DNA of 64,000 bases from Litoreibacter meonggei (GCF_003663885.1 NZ_RCCE01000001.1:886321-950320), one strand, 5' to 3'; shown: positions 42,896 to 52,983, counted from the first letter of the stretch. Numbers and translations are program-made. The notes: generated from the letters alone by a model not told the origin.

Positions 42896-45800
42896 TTGGT
42901 TAAGTTTTTGATTTCAGCGCTTTGCGCTGCCGCTATTGGTGTGTCTTCAGCTAACGCACAAAATACCGATTGGACATCTCAATCTATTGCCAATTCGCTG
43001 CAAACTGATCGGCCTACGGACATCGGTGCATCCGGAGCATTCACTCACAGAGTTGACATCGACATCCCTGAGTTTCGCGGCCTCACACCCAATATTTCGC
43101 TTAGCTACTCTTCTTCGCAGGTACGCAACTACGGAGCCCATTCGGTACTTGGCGCTGGCTGGAATATCTCTGGCCTGCCTATGATCGAACGTGTGTCAAT
43201 CGGAGGTGGCACTCCATATTTTGACGGAAACAAAGACATTTTCCGATTTGCGGGATCAGATCTACTGGCTTGCGACGACGCCCAAGCTACCAACAAATGG
43301 CTATCAACGTATTCCGAATACCCGTCCGAATACAGAACCACAGCTCCAAGCGCGAGCTGCTCCGCAGGAGGCAACCTTGCGCCACTAGTTGAGAATTTCC
43401 TCAAAATAGAGATGTTTCGAGGTATGTGGTGGGACAAACCATATTTTCAAGTTTGGCGCAAAGACGGGACAGTCCTAAAATTCGAAAACCTGGCTACAGT
43501 CGGAGCAATTACCCTTCCATCGGGCAATCCCGCGCGAAATGCTGTCCACCACAGAGTCTGGCTACTGACCGAAATCAGCAATCAACAATCTTCGGCGAGC
43601 TCTGTACATATTAGTTACCAAGTTGATACCGCCTCGAATGGATACTCCTACCGGCCCTACCGAGTTGAGTATCAAGGGTACCGAACAGAATTCCATTACA
43701 CCGTTCAGTCATCACCTCTTGCGACGTTTGCAAATGGAGCCTTAGGCAATATTGGCAAACAACGTCACCTCTTAACTGCCATCTCTGTGAAGGATGACTC
43801 AAATAAGATTCGCGCTTACCAGTTGAACTACCTCAATGGAGCAAAAACAGGTCGTAAAACACTTGAATCTGTTCGGGAGTATGGGACCAATTTCAGCATC
43901 TCAGGTAACCAGATCACGGGCGGCAGCAGCCTTCCGAGCAGAACCTTCTCCTACTCGCCGGAAGAGATTAGCCACCAGACCAAAGTCTTCTCTGGTCGCC
44001 AGTTACATAAAGATGCGACTGCGTGGGATTTCAATGCTGACAACCGAGCCGATATTTTCTCTCCATCACGGTATCAGAGGACAATTAATGTCGACAACGA
44101 CCCAGACATTCCGGGTTTTGCCTATGCCGCGCAAAATTTGGGATTTAACACAAATCGCACGGTATTTGATCTGCCCACGAACTTTGTTCCGAACTTCCCC
44201 AATGGAAACAACGGAGGTACGTTGCAAAGCGTCGCTGCCGCTCGCCAAGACACCACGCAACGCTATGCTGTCAGGTACGACTTGGCGACTGGCCAAGGCG
44301 AAGATGGAAACCCGTTCGAAGTTGGGAGCATCATTAAACTGGACGCTTCGGGCAACATTACTCATACATATGGCCTAGGTGGGCGATCTGGCAATCCTGC
44401 ATACAGCGGGAGCTTTGCGGCACTCGGCGATACGAGTGAAGTTGAAGCTTATGTAGATAACCAGCTTGTGCGCCTCAAGGCGAACAATACAAGTGCAACC
44501 ATCACCCAAAGTGAATGCGGCCCGTCAGCGTTTCCTTTTAACAATCCTGCTCAATACGGGCACACCGTTACCGGAGACTTCCGCGGAAATGGGAAGTCTG
44601 CTTATCTCAAGATTGTTGGTGCCGGAGGACTCCAATACCAATGTGATTTGATTGGCAATCAACTCGTCTCTGAATCGAAGCCATTTAGCTTCGGTCCAGT
44701 AACAGGCGTCGAAGCGTTGACAAGTGGTGATTTCAACGGGGACGGTAAGTCAGATATCGCAGCACTTTATTCTGGAAAGGTATTTGTAGCGCTATCGAAC
44801 GGTGATGGTCTGGAGGCATTCTCTCAGTGGGCGGTAACTTTCACTGACCCGGGAAAACCCATGAGGTTGGCAGCGTCGGACTTAAACGGGGATGGTTTTG
44901 ACGACATCATTCAATACGCGGAAAGCACCTGCCATGAAAACTTGCCTAATAACTGCCAGCAGAATGCCGGAGGCAAGGTCAGGTTTTCAGACGGAATCAA
45001 GTTCATTCAAAGCTCAATTATCGGGGAGTTTGTGGTCAACAAATTTGCAACCGTTGGGGATTTTGATGGCGACGGAGTAACGGACATTGCCACATCGGAG
45101 AACGGAACAACGATAAAATTCGCGGACTTCCAGGCTCCGAACCTATTGCTAAGCACCACTTCTCCAAGCGGTTCGGAGACTACAGTCTACTACCTTCCTT
45201 CAACACATACCGAAGTAAACCACGCGAACGATGATATTCCTGGTGTCCGCCAACTTGTTAGACATTTGGATGTTGCGACGGGAAGAGGGCAGACCCGTAG
45301 AACTTCATATTACTACAAGGGAGGAAAATATGACTATAAATACCGAAGATCCCTTGGATTCTCAGAGGTTGAAGCGTCACATCCTCGACTAGGTGGAGAG
45401 TCGAAAACATACACCAAAACCGCCTATTTCAACGATAATCTAGCTCAAAGTGGCGCGGTGAAAACCCGCGAATACTACGGTAGCCTGACGCGGAAGACCA
45501 AGTCAGAACCAAGCTGGTCCTTTGTTGCATCTGGAAACGGACCTTTCCGTGCAACCAAATTGATGGACCGAGAAACGCAGTTTGAGACAGGTGGAAGTAC
45601 AACCGTTTCAAAAAAATACGTCGAGAACCTCTATGGTGAGCGCACTGAAATTCGCTTTCTTGGGTACACGAACTCTACGGGGTCTCAAAATCTTGATGCG
45701 TCAGATGACCGGACGACCACGTACATTTATGGACAAAATTTAGCAAAGTACTTTGTCTCAAAGCCGACACAGGAAATCGTTGTTGCCCATGATGGGCCCA

Positions 45801-48800
45801 CCTCCGTGGGGTCTAAGCTCCTATCGTCCAAAAGATATTACTATGATGTGAGGTCGCTGGGAGATCTTTCGCTCAGAGGCAATCTTACGCAGGTCCAAGC
45901 GCTCGATAATACGACTAATCAGTTTGTTGCGCGAGCAACCTATACCTACGATACGTTCGGCAACAAAATAACCGAAAAGAATGGCCGTAACTACGGGAAC
46001 TCCTTCTCCTACGACAGCGCTAAAAACCTATTTCCTGTCACGATGATCAACGCGAAGGGACATACGACAACCACGGTTTGGGACACTGTTTGCCTAGCTC
46101 CATCGCAGGTAACCGATCTTAATAGTCTTGTGACAGCGACAACCTTTGATGACCATTGTCGACCTCTTCGAATTGACCTCCCTCGTAACCACTACCAAGA
46201 ATTCTTCTACAGGAACTTTGGTGATCCTGCGGCACAGCATGTCGAGATGCGCACCCCATCTGCGTCCCTCGCGAGCAATAGCGATATGTACTTCGAACGC
46301 AGCTATTTTGACGGCTTGGGTCAAGTCTACAAATCCACCAAATCTGGAAGCATCAAAGCGCAAAGCGGAATGATTGTAACCCTCAGGGGATATGATATGC
46401 GAGGGAATGTCGCATTTGCATCAAACCCGATGACTTGGGCTGAAGCGGATCAACTCAGTGGAAATCCCCAATCACGAGACAGGAGAAGCTTTCGCTACGA
46501 CAGCTCAGACCGTCTAGTCCAGGTCGACCACCCGGATCAAGCGGATGAGAAAGCAACTTACTCAATGCGTTCGTTTGCAACACCAAATGGCGGCTCAACA
46601 CTGCACTTCGCAAAAACATCTGAGGATGAAAACTGTTTCGATAACGATCCAGATACGGTTTGCGGCAAAGTAATTGATATCACTGATGCATCGGGGCGCG
46701 TTGTTGGAAAAATCCTAAACGACGGTCTTGGAACCGACGTGGATTTCCCCGCTGGGGAGAGAGTTACAGCATATCACTTCGACCCTCTTGATCGCTTGGT
46801 AGGTGTTGTGGATCCACGTGGAGCTACGTGGAGCTACACCTACAACTCGTTAGGCAACCGAGTGATCTCTGACGACCCTGATCTAGGGCTATGGACGTTG
46901 GAATATGATGACGCTGATAATCTTACTCGACAAACCGATGCAAAAAATCAGGTCATCACATTCTCTTATGACGTACTTAACAGGGTAAGTAGCAAGAGAG
47001 TCTACACAGCCGCAGGCGTTCTAGAGTCCACCACCATTTCAAAGTTCGACAAGGTAAGAAGTGGCAGTTCGAACAAAGGCCAACTTACTGATATTAACAG
47101 CGGGGTGCATAGGGTTCTATACGACTACGATCAGTCTGGACAAGTTCGCCGTGCTGTCGATGTCATTGATGGACGGTCTTATACAACAGAGATCGAATAT
47201 GCCGACAACGGAACTCCGATCAATTACAAGTTGCCTTATGTGCCCAACAGCACGCAACGTGATTGGGTCGGTGCAATGTCCTATGATGCATCCAATCGGC
47301 TTACCGGATTTGCAAACTATATCACTGGCGTGGACTATGACTTACGCGATCAGCCAACCGAAGTGCGGTTTGCCAATGGTGTCGTAGAAGCCAACACCTA
47401 CGATGCCCGGCGAGGGTGGATAACCGGGACTGATGTAGAAAATAGTTCCCTGAACTCTCTGCTTGATGTGAGTTGGATCAGAAACCCAAGTGGCCAAATC
47501 TCGCGACAGCAAGATGACGAAATCGGGGCACAGTATGACTATGTGTATGATTATGCGGGAAGGCTTCTTTCAGCGACAAACTACTCTGGTCAAAGCGGGT
47601 TCGACAAAACGCTCACCTATGATAGCGCAGGTTCAATTCGAACAAAATCCGGTGTGGGAACTTACAAATACCCAAGTATTTACAATCCCAATACCCATGC
47701 ACCACGAAAGGTCGGAGGCACCGTAACAACTTTCGACGCAAACGGGAACATGCTCAGCGGTATTCGCGGCAAAGTCATGACTTATGACGCCGAAAACCGG
47801 CCTCTCACTGTCACCAAAGGTGGCGTTCTAACAGAGTATGTATACGCGACCGACGGCTCACGCTTAAAGCGTATTGAAGACGGCGTCACGACTGTGACCT
47901 TCGGCAATGTCGAGATCCGTAATTTTATGACACCGGCAGAGACGGTTCTGACTTACCCGCACCCGTCAGTGCGCCTTGAAAACGGGGGCGACGCCAAATA
48001 TTTGCACCGCGATCATCTCGGCTCGGTGCGGTTGATTACAGATCAGAGCGAGCAAGAGCTGGATGTACGGACCTATCGTCCGTTCGGTGAGTTGTCTTCG
48101 CAGGTTGATCCTACTTTGACCGAAGAGACCAAAGGCTGGATTGGAGAGCGGTATGACGCGGGCGCGGGCTTGCAATACCTAAACGCACGGTACTACGACC
48201 CAGATCTGGGGCTATTTTTGCAGCCCGACTGGTTCGAGGTGACACAGGCAGGGGTTGGGACGAATAGGTATGCGTATAGCTTCAATGATCCGGTGAATTT
48301 GAAGGATCCTTTGGGGAATGACGCTCTTCAGGAAACATTCAAGGACTTGGAAGAAGCATGGGATCGTGCGTGGGACTCTGACACCTATACTACAGAGAAC
48401 TTCGATGAGGCGTTGAAACAAACTGTTCCAGGAGCTGACGAATCTGAACGTATGGTAGAGGCCCTCAAGGGTGGCGACGTTACAGCGGCCTTGGTCGAAG
48501 GGGCAACCATGACTGCTGAAGTTGGTTTGGCAACTCTCGGCGCAAGGCTAGCAAGACCGAGAGCGGTTGCAGCACGCAACACAAGGGCAACCCCTGCATC
48601 TAACACAAAAACAACTGACACAGTAGCGCCTGCGCCGCCTCGAGCTGACGCTGCAGGTCTCTTAAACACTCAGGGTTCTTACACGATATCGTTCAGCAAT
48701 GGTCAAAAATACCACGGGAAAGGTCCTTACACTCGAGCAAAAGTTTCAGCAAAAGAACAAGCTAAGTTGAATGGTACACGAGTTGATGCAATTGACTGGT

Positions 48801-48940
48801 CGCCTTCCCCAACTACCCGAGACGCATTTAAGGCGGAGGATATGAGGATACAGTCAGATATTGGTGGCGTGGCTTCACCGTTCAACTATAATAGAATAAA
48901 CTCGCCAGGCGCTAAGTACCGACGCCAAGATGGATTCTAA
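42896..48940 (+). CDS. secreted SpvB/FG-GAP/RHS toxin, GIY-YIG-like tip
   Basis: A 2014-residue protein from a TTG start. Residues 1-21 are a signal peptide (ISALCAAAIGVSSANAQ). A SpvB-like domain starts at about 40 (ITLSYSSSQ equivalent: ISLSYSSSQVRNYGAHS). FG-GAP/VCBS repeats are seen at about 611, 661 and 720 (GDFNGDGKSD, SDLNGDGFDD, GDFDGDGVTD). YD repeats run to about 1690, and the RHS core ends YAYSFNDPVNLKDPLGND at about 1803. The last 90 residues (YTISFSNGQKYHGKG, then Arg, AEDMRI and a late Asn) fit a GIY-YIG nuclease layout. It interrupts the gsp genes. Confidence 0.87.
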   Translation: MVKFLISALCAAAIGVSSANAQNTDWTSQSIANSLQTDRPTDIGASGAFTHRVDIDIPEFRGLTPNISLSYSSSQVRNYGAHSVLGAGWNISGLPMIERVSIGGGTPYFDGNKDIFRFAGSDLLACDDAQATNKWLSTYSEYPSEYRTTAPSASCSAGGNLAPLVENFLKIEMFRGMWWDKPYFQVWRKDGTVLKFENLATVGAITLPSGNPARNAVHHRVWLLTEISNQQSSASSVHISYQVDTASNGYSYRPYRVEYQGYRTEFHYTVQSSPLATFANGALGNIGKQRHLLTAISVKDDSNKIRAYQLNYLNGAKTGRKTLESVREYGTNFSISGNQITGGSSLPSRTFSYSPEEISHQTKVFSGRQLHKDATAWDFNADNRADIFSPSRYQRTINVDNDPDIPGFAYAAQNLGFNTNRTVFDLPTNFVPNFPNGNNGGTLQSVAAARQDTTQRYAVRYDLATGQGEDGNPFEVGSIIKLDASGNITHTYGLGGRSGNPAYSGSFAALGDTSEVEAYVDNQLVRLKANNTSATITQSECGPSAFPFNNPAQYGHTVTGDFRGNGKSAYLKIVGAGGLQYQCDLIGNQLVSESKPFSFGPVTGVEALTSGDFNGDGKSDIAALYSGKVFVALSNGDGLEAFSQWAVTFTDPGKPMRLAASDLNGDGFDDIIQYAESTCHENLPNNCQQNAGGKVRFSDGIKFIQSSIIGEFVVNKFATVGDFDGDGVTDIATSENGTTIKFADFQAPNLLLSTTSPSGSETTVYYLPSTHTEVNHANDDIPGVRQLVRHLDVATGRGQTRRTSYYYKGGKYDYKYRRSLGFSEVEASHPRLGGESKTYTKTAYFNDNLAQSGAVKTREYYGSLTRKTKSEPSWSFVASGNGPFRATKLMDRETQFETGGSTTVSKKYVENLYGERTEIRFLGYTNSTGSQNLDASDDRTTTYIYGQNLAKYFVSKPTQEIVVAHDGPTSVGSKLLSSKRYYYDVRSLGDLSLRGNLTQVQALDNTTNQFVARATYTYDTFGNKITEKNGRNYGNSFSYDSAKNLFPVTMINAKGHTTTTVWDTVCLAPSQVTDLNSLVTATTFDDHCRPLRIDLPRNHYQEFFYRNFGDPAAQHVEMRTPSASLASNSDMYFERSYFDGLGQVYKSTKSGSIKAQSGMIVTLRGYDMRGNVAFASNPMTWAEADQLSGNPQSRDRRSFRYDSSDRLVQVDHPDQADEKATYSMRSFATPNGGSTLHFAKTSEDENCFDNDPDTVCGKVIDITDASGRVVGKILNDGLGTDVDFPAGERVTAYHFDPLDRLVGVVDPRGATWSYTYNSLGNRVISDDPDLGLWTLEYDDADNLTRQTDAKNQVITFSYDVLNRVSSKRVYTAAGVLESTTISKFDKVRSGSSNKGQLTDINSGVHRVLYDYDQSGQVRRAVDVIDGRSYTTEIEYADNGTPINYKLPYVPNSTQRDWVGAMSYDASNRLTGFANYITGVDYDLRDQPTEVRFANGVVEANTYDARRGWITGTDVENSSLNSLLDVSWIRNPSGQISRQQDDEIGAQYDYVYDYAGRLLSATNYSGQSGFDKTLTYDSAGSIRTKSGVGTYKYPSIYNPNTHAPRKVGGTVTTFDANGNMLSGIRGKVMTYDAENRPLTVTKGGVLTEYVYATDGSRLKRIEDGVTTVTFGNVEIRNFMTPAETVLTYPHPSVRLENGGDAKYLHRDHLGSVRLITDQSEQELDVRTYRPFGELSSQVDPTLTEETKGWIGERYDAGAGLQYLNARYYDPDLGLFLQPDWFEVTQAGVGTNRYAYSFNDPVNLKDPLGNDALQETFKDLEEAWDRAWDSDTYTTENFDEALKQTVPGADESERMVEALKGGDVTAALVEGATMTAEVGLATLGARLARPRAVAARNTRATPASNTKTTDTVAPAPPRADAAGLLNTQGSYTISFSNGQKYHGKGPYTRAKVSAKEQAKLNGTRVDAIDWSPSPTTRDAFKAEDMRIQSDIGGVASPFNYNRINSPGAKYRRQDGF

Positions 48941-48943
48941 AAT

Positions 48944-49309
48944 ATGGAAAATAAACTTCATGCTCTGCTGCAAGAAAACGAAGATACCATTGCAACTATA
49001 AGGCAGAAGATGGGTAGAGATATTGGCATTCAAGAGATCGAATTTAGAAGCACTTTTGATGACAGGGAAACTGCCGCTCAAGCTCGGGACAAACTGAGAG
49101 AGCTGCTAGGATCGCGCGATGGGGTTCACGTGATGATTATGAATAATTTTGAAAACTTGTCACAGTTTGATTGTCTATTTTCTACTGAAGTCAAAATAGA
49201 TGCTAAAACAGTTACGGAATTTGAAGTGCTCTGCAGTAAGGCATTTATTGGACTTGGTGGTACAAAAGTTACTTGGGGTTTTTTGGAGTCTCGAAATACA
49301 GAACATTAA
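48944..49309 (+). CDS. candidate immunity protein of the large RHS toxin
   Basis: A 121-residue soluble protein starting three bases after the stop of the large RHS gene. Pattern: two helices then a beta-rich part (IEFRSTFDDRETAAQARDKL, ending VTWGFLESRNTEH). The alternation of helix and sheet and the WGF end recall RraB-like (RNase E inhibitor B) folds, known among immunity proteins, but this is weak. Position and size are those of a cognate immunity gene. Confidence 0.55.
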   Translation: MENKLHALLQENEDTIATIRQKMGRDIGIQEIEFRSTFDDRETAAQARDKLRELLGSRDGVHVMIMNNFENLSQFDCLFSTEVKIDAKTVTEFEVLCSKAFIGLGGTKVTWGFLESRNTEH

Positions 49310-49544
49310 GAACTATTACCGGATCGTAAGAGTGACTAATAATTTTCGAACGATCGAGTAGCCACTGCAATACCAATCGACCACATAGTGCTCTGGGCTA
49401 CCGCCCACCAGTACCAGCGGCCAATCATGCTCTAACTTTCAACTTGGACCACTCATGTGGGACTGCTCAGGTCAATATCTACCTTAGCATTTCCTAACAC
49501 CCAAATTGTAGGCCAGTAATAATATGAGGCAGATTGCAAAATAA

Positions 49545-50759
49545 ATGACCCGTTTCAGTTACCAAGCACTTCAAGCGGATGGAGCATCTGTTTCCGGCTC
49601 TGTAGATGCGCAAGACGAACTGAAAGCGCTAGAACTTATATCGGCACGTGGTCTGACGCCTGTTGATATTGAGAATGGATCGCCGAGGGGCCCATGGTGG
49701 ACACGTGAGCTGTCAATAACCGGTGCTAGCTCGGTCAAACCACGCGATCTAGAGGCCTTCATCGAGAGCTTTGCCACGCTCTTGGAGGCCCAACTTCCGC
49801 TGCCACGCGCACTAGAATTTTGTGAAGCTCAGGCCCGCAATCATGAATTGAAGCAGGCCCTATCAGAGCTTCGCGGTGACATTGAAAACGGGCAGACATT
49901 GGCGAGCTCCCTAAGTTCCCAAGACAAGGTCATTCCGGAGCGCCTGCAAAGCATGCTGCGTCTCGGCGAGAAGTCCAATACCTTGGCTCTATCCGTATCG
50001 AAAGCGGCTGCAATGCTGAAATCGGAAGCAGATATGCGCCGCGAACTGCGCTCAGCGATGGTCTATCCAATCATCCTGCTCATAATGTCGCTGCTGGTCT
50101 TGGCGCTGATTATCTTCTACCTCGCCCCAACGCTTGGACCGGTCTTTGAGACAGCAGGCGCAGCCCCACCCCCAATACTGCAAGCAATGCTATCGATGCA
50201 GGGCTTCTTGATCTCGCAACCTCTCTTCGCCTTGGCAGGTCTTGCCACCACGGTGCTCGCTTTGGTGGTCTTGCGGAATCCCATTGGGAACATGCTTGGC
50301 AAAGCACTCAGTCGCATTCCCATAATCAGCACCTACCACAAGAACAGAGAAACACTACGCTTCTGCCAGACGTTGGATTTGATGTTAGCAGCAGGAGCGA
50401 CCTTGCCCGAGGCGTTGAGCGCTGCAGAGGACGCTACCCCGTCTGCAAGATGGAAAGGCAAAATCTTGGAATCTCGCCTCGATATCGAGGCAGGTGGCAC
50501 GCTTTCCAGCAGTCTAGGCGAGTTCACCGAATTCAATCCAATGGCTCTTTCACTCATCCGCGCAGGTGAGGAAAGCGATGCTATGCGCAGCATGTTAAGC
50601 TCTGCAACGGCTCAGTTGGAAAGCGACACACGCACCACGCTTCAGCAGGCTTTGCGCTTTCTGACTCCCGCACTGACACTTATTATTGGTGGGATGGTAG
50701 GCTTTTTGATCATCTCGACGATATCTGCCATTCTCGATCTCAATGACATTGCCTTCTAA
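49545..50759 (+). CDS. gspF: type II secretion inner-membrane platform protein GspF
   Basis: A 404-residue protein with two T2SSF domains and three membrane helices, at about 167-190 (YPIILLIMSLLVLALIIFYL), 215-240 and 375-398 (LIIGGMVGFLIISTISAILD). Conserved parts include LEAFIESFATLLEAQLPLPR and FCQTLDLMLAAGATLPEALS. It is the platform on which GspE acts. The gene is 235 bases below the immunity gene, so the RHS pair splits an otherwise continuous gsp order. Confidence 0.9.
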   Translation: MTRFSYQALQADGASVSGSVDAQDELKALELISARGLTPVDIENGSPRGPWWTRELSITGASSVKPRDLEAFIESFATLLEAQLPLPRALEFCEAQARNHELKQALSELRGDIENGQTLASSLSSQDKVIPERLQSMLRLGEKSNTLALSVSKAAAMLKSEADMRRELRSAMVYPIILLIMSLLVLALIIFYLAPTLGPVFETAGAAPPPILQAMLSMQGFLISQPLFALAGLATTVLALVVLRNPIGNMLGKALSRIPIISTYHKNRETLRFCQTLDLMLAAGATLPEALSAAEDATPSARWKGKILESRLDIEAGGTLSSSLGEFTEFNPMALSLIRAGEESDAMRSMLSSATAQLESDTRTTLQQALRFLTPALTLIIGGMVGFLIISTISAILDLNDIAF

Positions 50760-51114
50760 TCCCGAGCGACGCAATGCAGGCTTCACGCTTTTTGAAGCCC
50801 TTGTTTCCTTGGCTTTGATTGCTTTGGTCCTCGCTGTTGGTGTCTCGGCAGCGCGTCCGCCTTCACCAGCATTGCAAGCTAATGCCGCCTTTGCCCGTCT
50901 TAGCAAATCAGCGACACAAGCAAAGTTAGAGGCGATCACACAGCACCGCACTGCTAAATGGAGCCCTGATGCACCACTATGTGAGGAGAGCACATCAGTT
51001 GAATTCAAGTTCTTCGCCGATGGTACTGCGCACGGACCCGATCTTTGCATACTTCAAATGAAGCTCCGCCTGCATCGACTAACCGGCCTACTGCAGGAAA
51101 TTCCTGATGAATAA
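50743..51114 (+). CDS. gspH: minor pseudopilin GspH
   Basis: A 123-residue prepilin-like protein. The cleavage site and helix read RRNAGFTLFEALVSLALIAL (Phe+1, Glu+5). The C-terminal domain is short. It overlaps the end of gspF by 17 bases. Minor pseudopilins H, I, J and K form the tip of the T2SS piston. Confidence 0.8.
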   Translation: MTLPSNPERRNAGFTLFEALVSLALIALVLAVGVSAARPPSPALQANAAFARLSKSATQAKLEAITQHRTAKWSPDAPLCEESTSVEFKFFADGTAHGPDLCILQMKLRLHRLTGLLQEIPDE

Positions 51115-51472
51115 CTCTCGTGCCGGTTTTTCACTCATCGAGGTCTTGGTCGCCTTTACAATTTTATCTTTGGTACTCGTCGCACTGATACCAGGGCAGG
51201 CACGGTTGCTAGGTCGAGCGGCCGACGCAGAGCAGCAGGCCTTAGCTTTCGACTACGCGCTATCTAAAGCATCTGAACTCACTGTTTTAGAGCCCCTTGA
51301 AGTTGGCACAGTTGAAACAACCTACCGCAACTGGACAGTGGTGCAGGAGACGATGCCCCTTGAGCAAATCGAGCGCGGACAAATCGTTGAAACAAATATC
51401 CGCATTTCTCTCTCAGACAGCCGCCCCCTCGTGTCTCACAGAACACTCAACTTCATTCTCAATGCACCGTAA
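51107..51472 (+). CDS. gspI: minor pseudopilin GspI
   Basis: A 121-residue prepilin-like protein with the cleavage motif SRAGFSLIEVLVAFTILSLV (Glu+5). The order after gspH and the length fit GspI. It overlaps gspH and gspJ. Confidence 0.83.
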   Translation: MNNSRAGFSLIEVLVAFTILSLVLVALIPGQARLLGRAADAEQQALAFDYALSKASELTVLEPLEVGTVETTYRNWTVVQETMPLEQIERGQIVETNIRISLSDSRPLVSHRTLNFILNAP

Positions 51473-52031
51473 ATTCACATCCAGATCGGGACTGTCCCTT
51501 TTAGAGCTATTGGTCTCGCTGGCGCTCCTTGCACTAATCGGCGCAGGACTGTCCGGGGCGTTTGGATTGGGGGCACAGCTTTGGCGCAGGACTGATGTTT
51601 TGGGCCAGTACTCTCAGGAAATCGCACTTCGCAGTCAGTTGCGCCGTTATCTCTCACAAACTTTGCCCCCAACCCGCTTGACACCTTTTGACAACCCCTT
51701 CTCCGGTCGCTCGGATGGGTTTTCGTTTGTGACCTTGGCTGAGACGCCATTTGCACCCAATGCAGCTGCTATGCGCATGAATGTCACACTTGAAGGTGAC
51801 ACCCTGCTGCTCGAGACGGAGCTACTCAATGATGACGCCGCTGTGGTTGAGAGCTGGACAGATATGTTGGTCGGTAACGTTGGAGAGTTGACGGTTGATT
51901 ATTATTCTGACGATGGCAATTGGCACAAGCACTGGTCTGATGACACTAGTCTACCGCACCTCATCCGCATTCGCATTTCCGAAGGATCAAAACCGGGGTG
52001 GCCTGAGTTCACAGTTCGCCCAAGGCTCTAG
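51462..52031 (+). CDS. gspJ: minor pseudopilin GspJ
   Basis: A 189-residue prepilin-like protein from the ATG at 51462 (a longer frame runs inside gspI). The motif is RSGLSLLELLVSLALLALIG, with Glu+5, followed by LRRYLSQTLPPTRLTPFD and a C-terminal LPHLIRIRISEGSKPGWPEF. Its TAG overlaps the stop of the convergent gspG within CTAG. Confidence 0.85.
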   Translation: MHRKFTSRSGLSLLELLVSLALLALIGAGLSGAFGLGAQLWRRTDVLGQYSQEIALRSQLRRYLSQTLPPTRLTPFDNPFSGRSDGFSFVTLAETPFAPNAAAMRMNVTLEGDTLLLETELLNDDAAVVESWTDMLVGNVGELTVDYYSDDGNWHKHWSDDTSLPHLIRIRISEGSKPGWPEFTVRPRL

Positions 52032-52456
52032 GACCCTAGATCTGCGTCCTCACCGGTGCCGCCCTGCGTGCCGTCTCTGCCAAACGATTGGATGCTAAAT
52101 GAGCTTTCACTTGAGGGTGCAATGTACACGTAGTCTCTCCCCCATGGATCACTCAATGCCTCTCGCGTCTCAAGGTAGGGTCCATTCCACCCAGCATCGC
52201 CTGCAGGTTTATCGAAGAGAACTATCAGACCCTCACCATCACCTGGATAACGTCCATTATCCACGTAAAACAACTGCACGGCATCAGAGAGATTATTGAT
52301 CTGCAAACTGGCAGTTTCACTCTTGGCGCGGCCAAGGTAGCCAATCACACGCGGACCAACCACTGCGGCAATCATTGCGATGATCGTCAGTACGACCAGT
52401 ACTTCCAGAATGGTAGCACCGGTTCTCTTAGTCCAACGCATTTGCGACTTCTTCAT
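52028..52456 (-). CDS. gspG: major pseudopilin GspG
   Basis: A 142-residue pseudopilin from the ATG at 52456. The leader is long and charged (MKKSQMRWTKRTG) and the mature helix is ATILEVLVVLTIIAMIAAVV with Glu+5 but Ala+1 in place of Phe. The C-terminal domain has the GspG calcium-loop pattern ETREALSDPWGRDYVYIAPS. It is co-transcribed with gspO below an ATGA overlap, on the opposite strand from the minor pseudopilins. Confidence 0.87.
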   Translation of the reverse strand: MKKSQMRWTKRTGATILEVLVVLTIIAMIAAVVGPRVIGYLGRAKSETASLQINNLSDAVQLFYVDNGRYPGDGEGLIVLFDKPAGDAGWNGPYLETREALSDPWGRDYVYIAPSSESSFSIQSFGRDGTQGGTGEDADLGS

Positions 52457-52983
52457 ACCCCTGCCCCACTTAGCCAGATCACCCACGCAGAAAGGCAAAG
52501 GAACGGACCAAACGCAACCGCTTTGCGCGATAACGCCTCCTTGTTTCGCATCTGCGTCAAAACAATCACCGCAATCCCTGCCACAGAGGCGCACAACACA
52601 ACATAGATAGGGGCGGCCAAGCCGAGCCACGCAGCAATTCCTGCCATCAGCTTTACATCGCCTAAGCCCAAGCCGTTCTCGCCCAGGACCCGCCGCGCCA
52701 AGATCGCTACAATCCAGAACCCCGCTCCCCAGACAACCGCTGCCAGAACAAACTGAAAAACCGGGTCGCCCAGCCACCAGTGGGCACCGGTACCGGAGAT
52801 GATCAAAGCAATCACCGCGCTATCAGGCACCTCGAAGATTATGAAGTCGGTGCAGCTGACCCAGATCAACAAAATCGCGTAGGTCAAGGCGAACCAGTTT
52901 AATGGCGCGCCCAGCCAATTCGCGAAACCGCCATAGACTGCGATGTGGACCAGTAGCAGCCAAACGTGCTTGATGGTGGGCAT
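52453..52983 (-). CDS. gspO: prepilin peptidase GspO (short A24 type)
   Basis: A membrane aspartyl protease of about 176 residues that cuts prepilin leaders. The first catalytic Asp is in WVSCTDFIIFEVPDSAV and the second in GLGLGDVKLMAGIAAWL. The N-terminal zinc/methylase part of full PilD is missing, as in CpaA/TadV types. The start at 52983 shares CATG with the gspK start on the other strand; alternatives at 53001 (ATG) and 53031 (TTG) would overlap gspK further. Confidence 0.85.
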   Translation of the reverse strand: MPTIKHVWLLLVHIAVYGGFANWLGAPLNWFALTYAILLIWVSCTDFIIFEVPDSAVIALIISGTGAHWWLGDPVFQFVLAAVVWGAGFWIVAILARRVLGENGLGLGDVKLMAGIAAWLGLAAPIYVVLCASVAGIAVIVLTQMRNKEALSRKAVAFGPFLCLSAWVIWLSGAGV

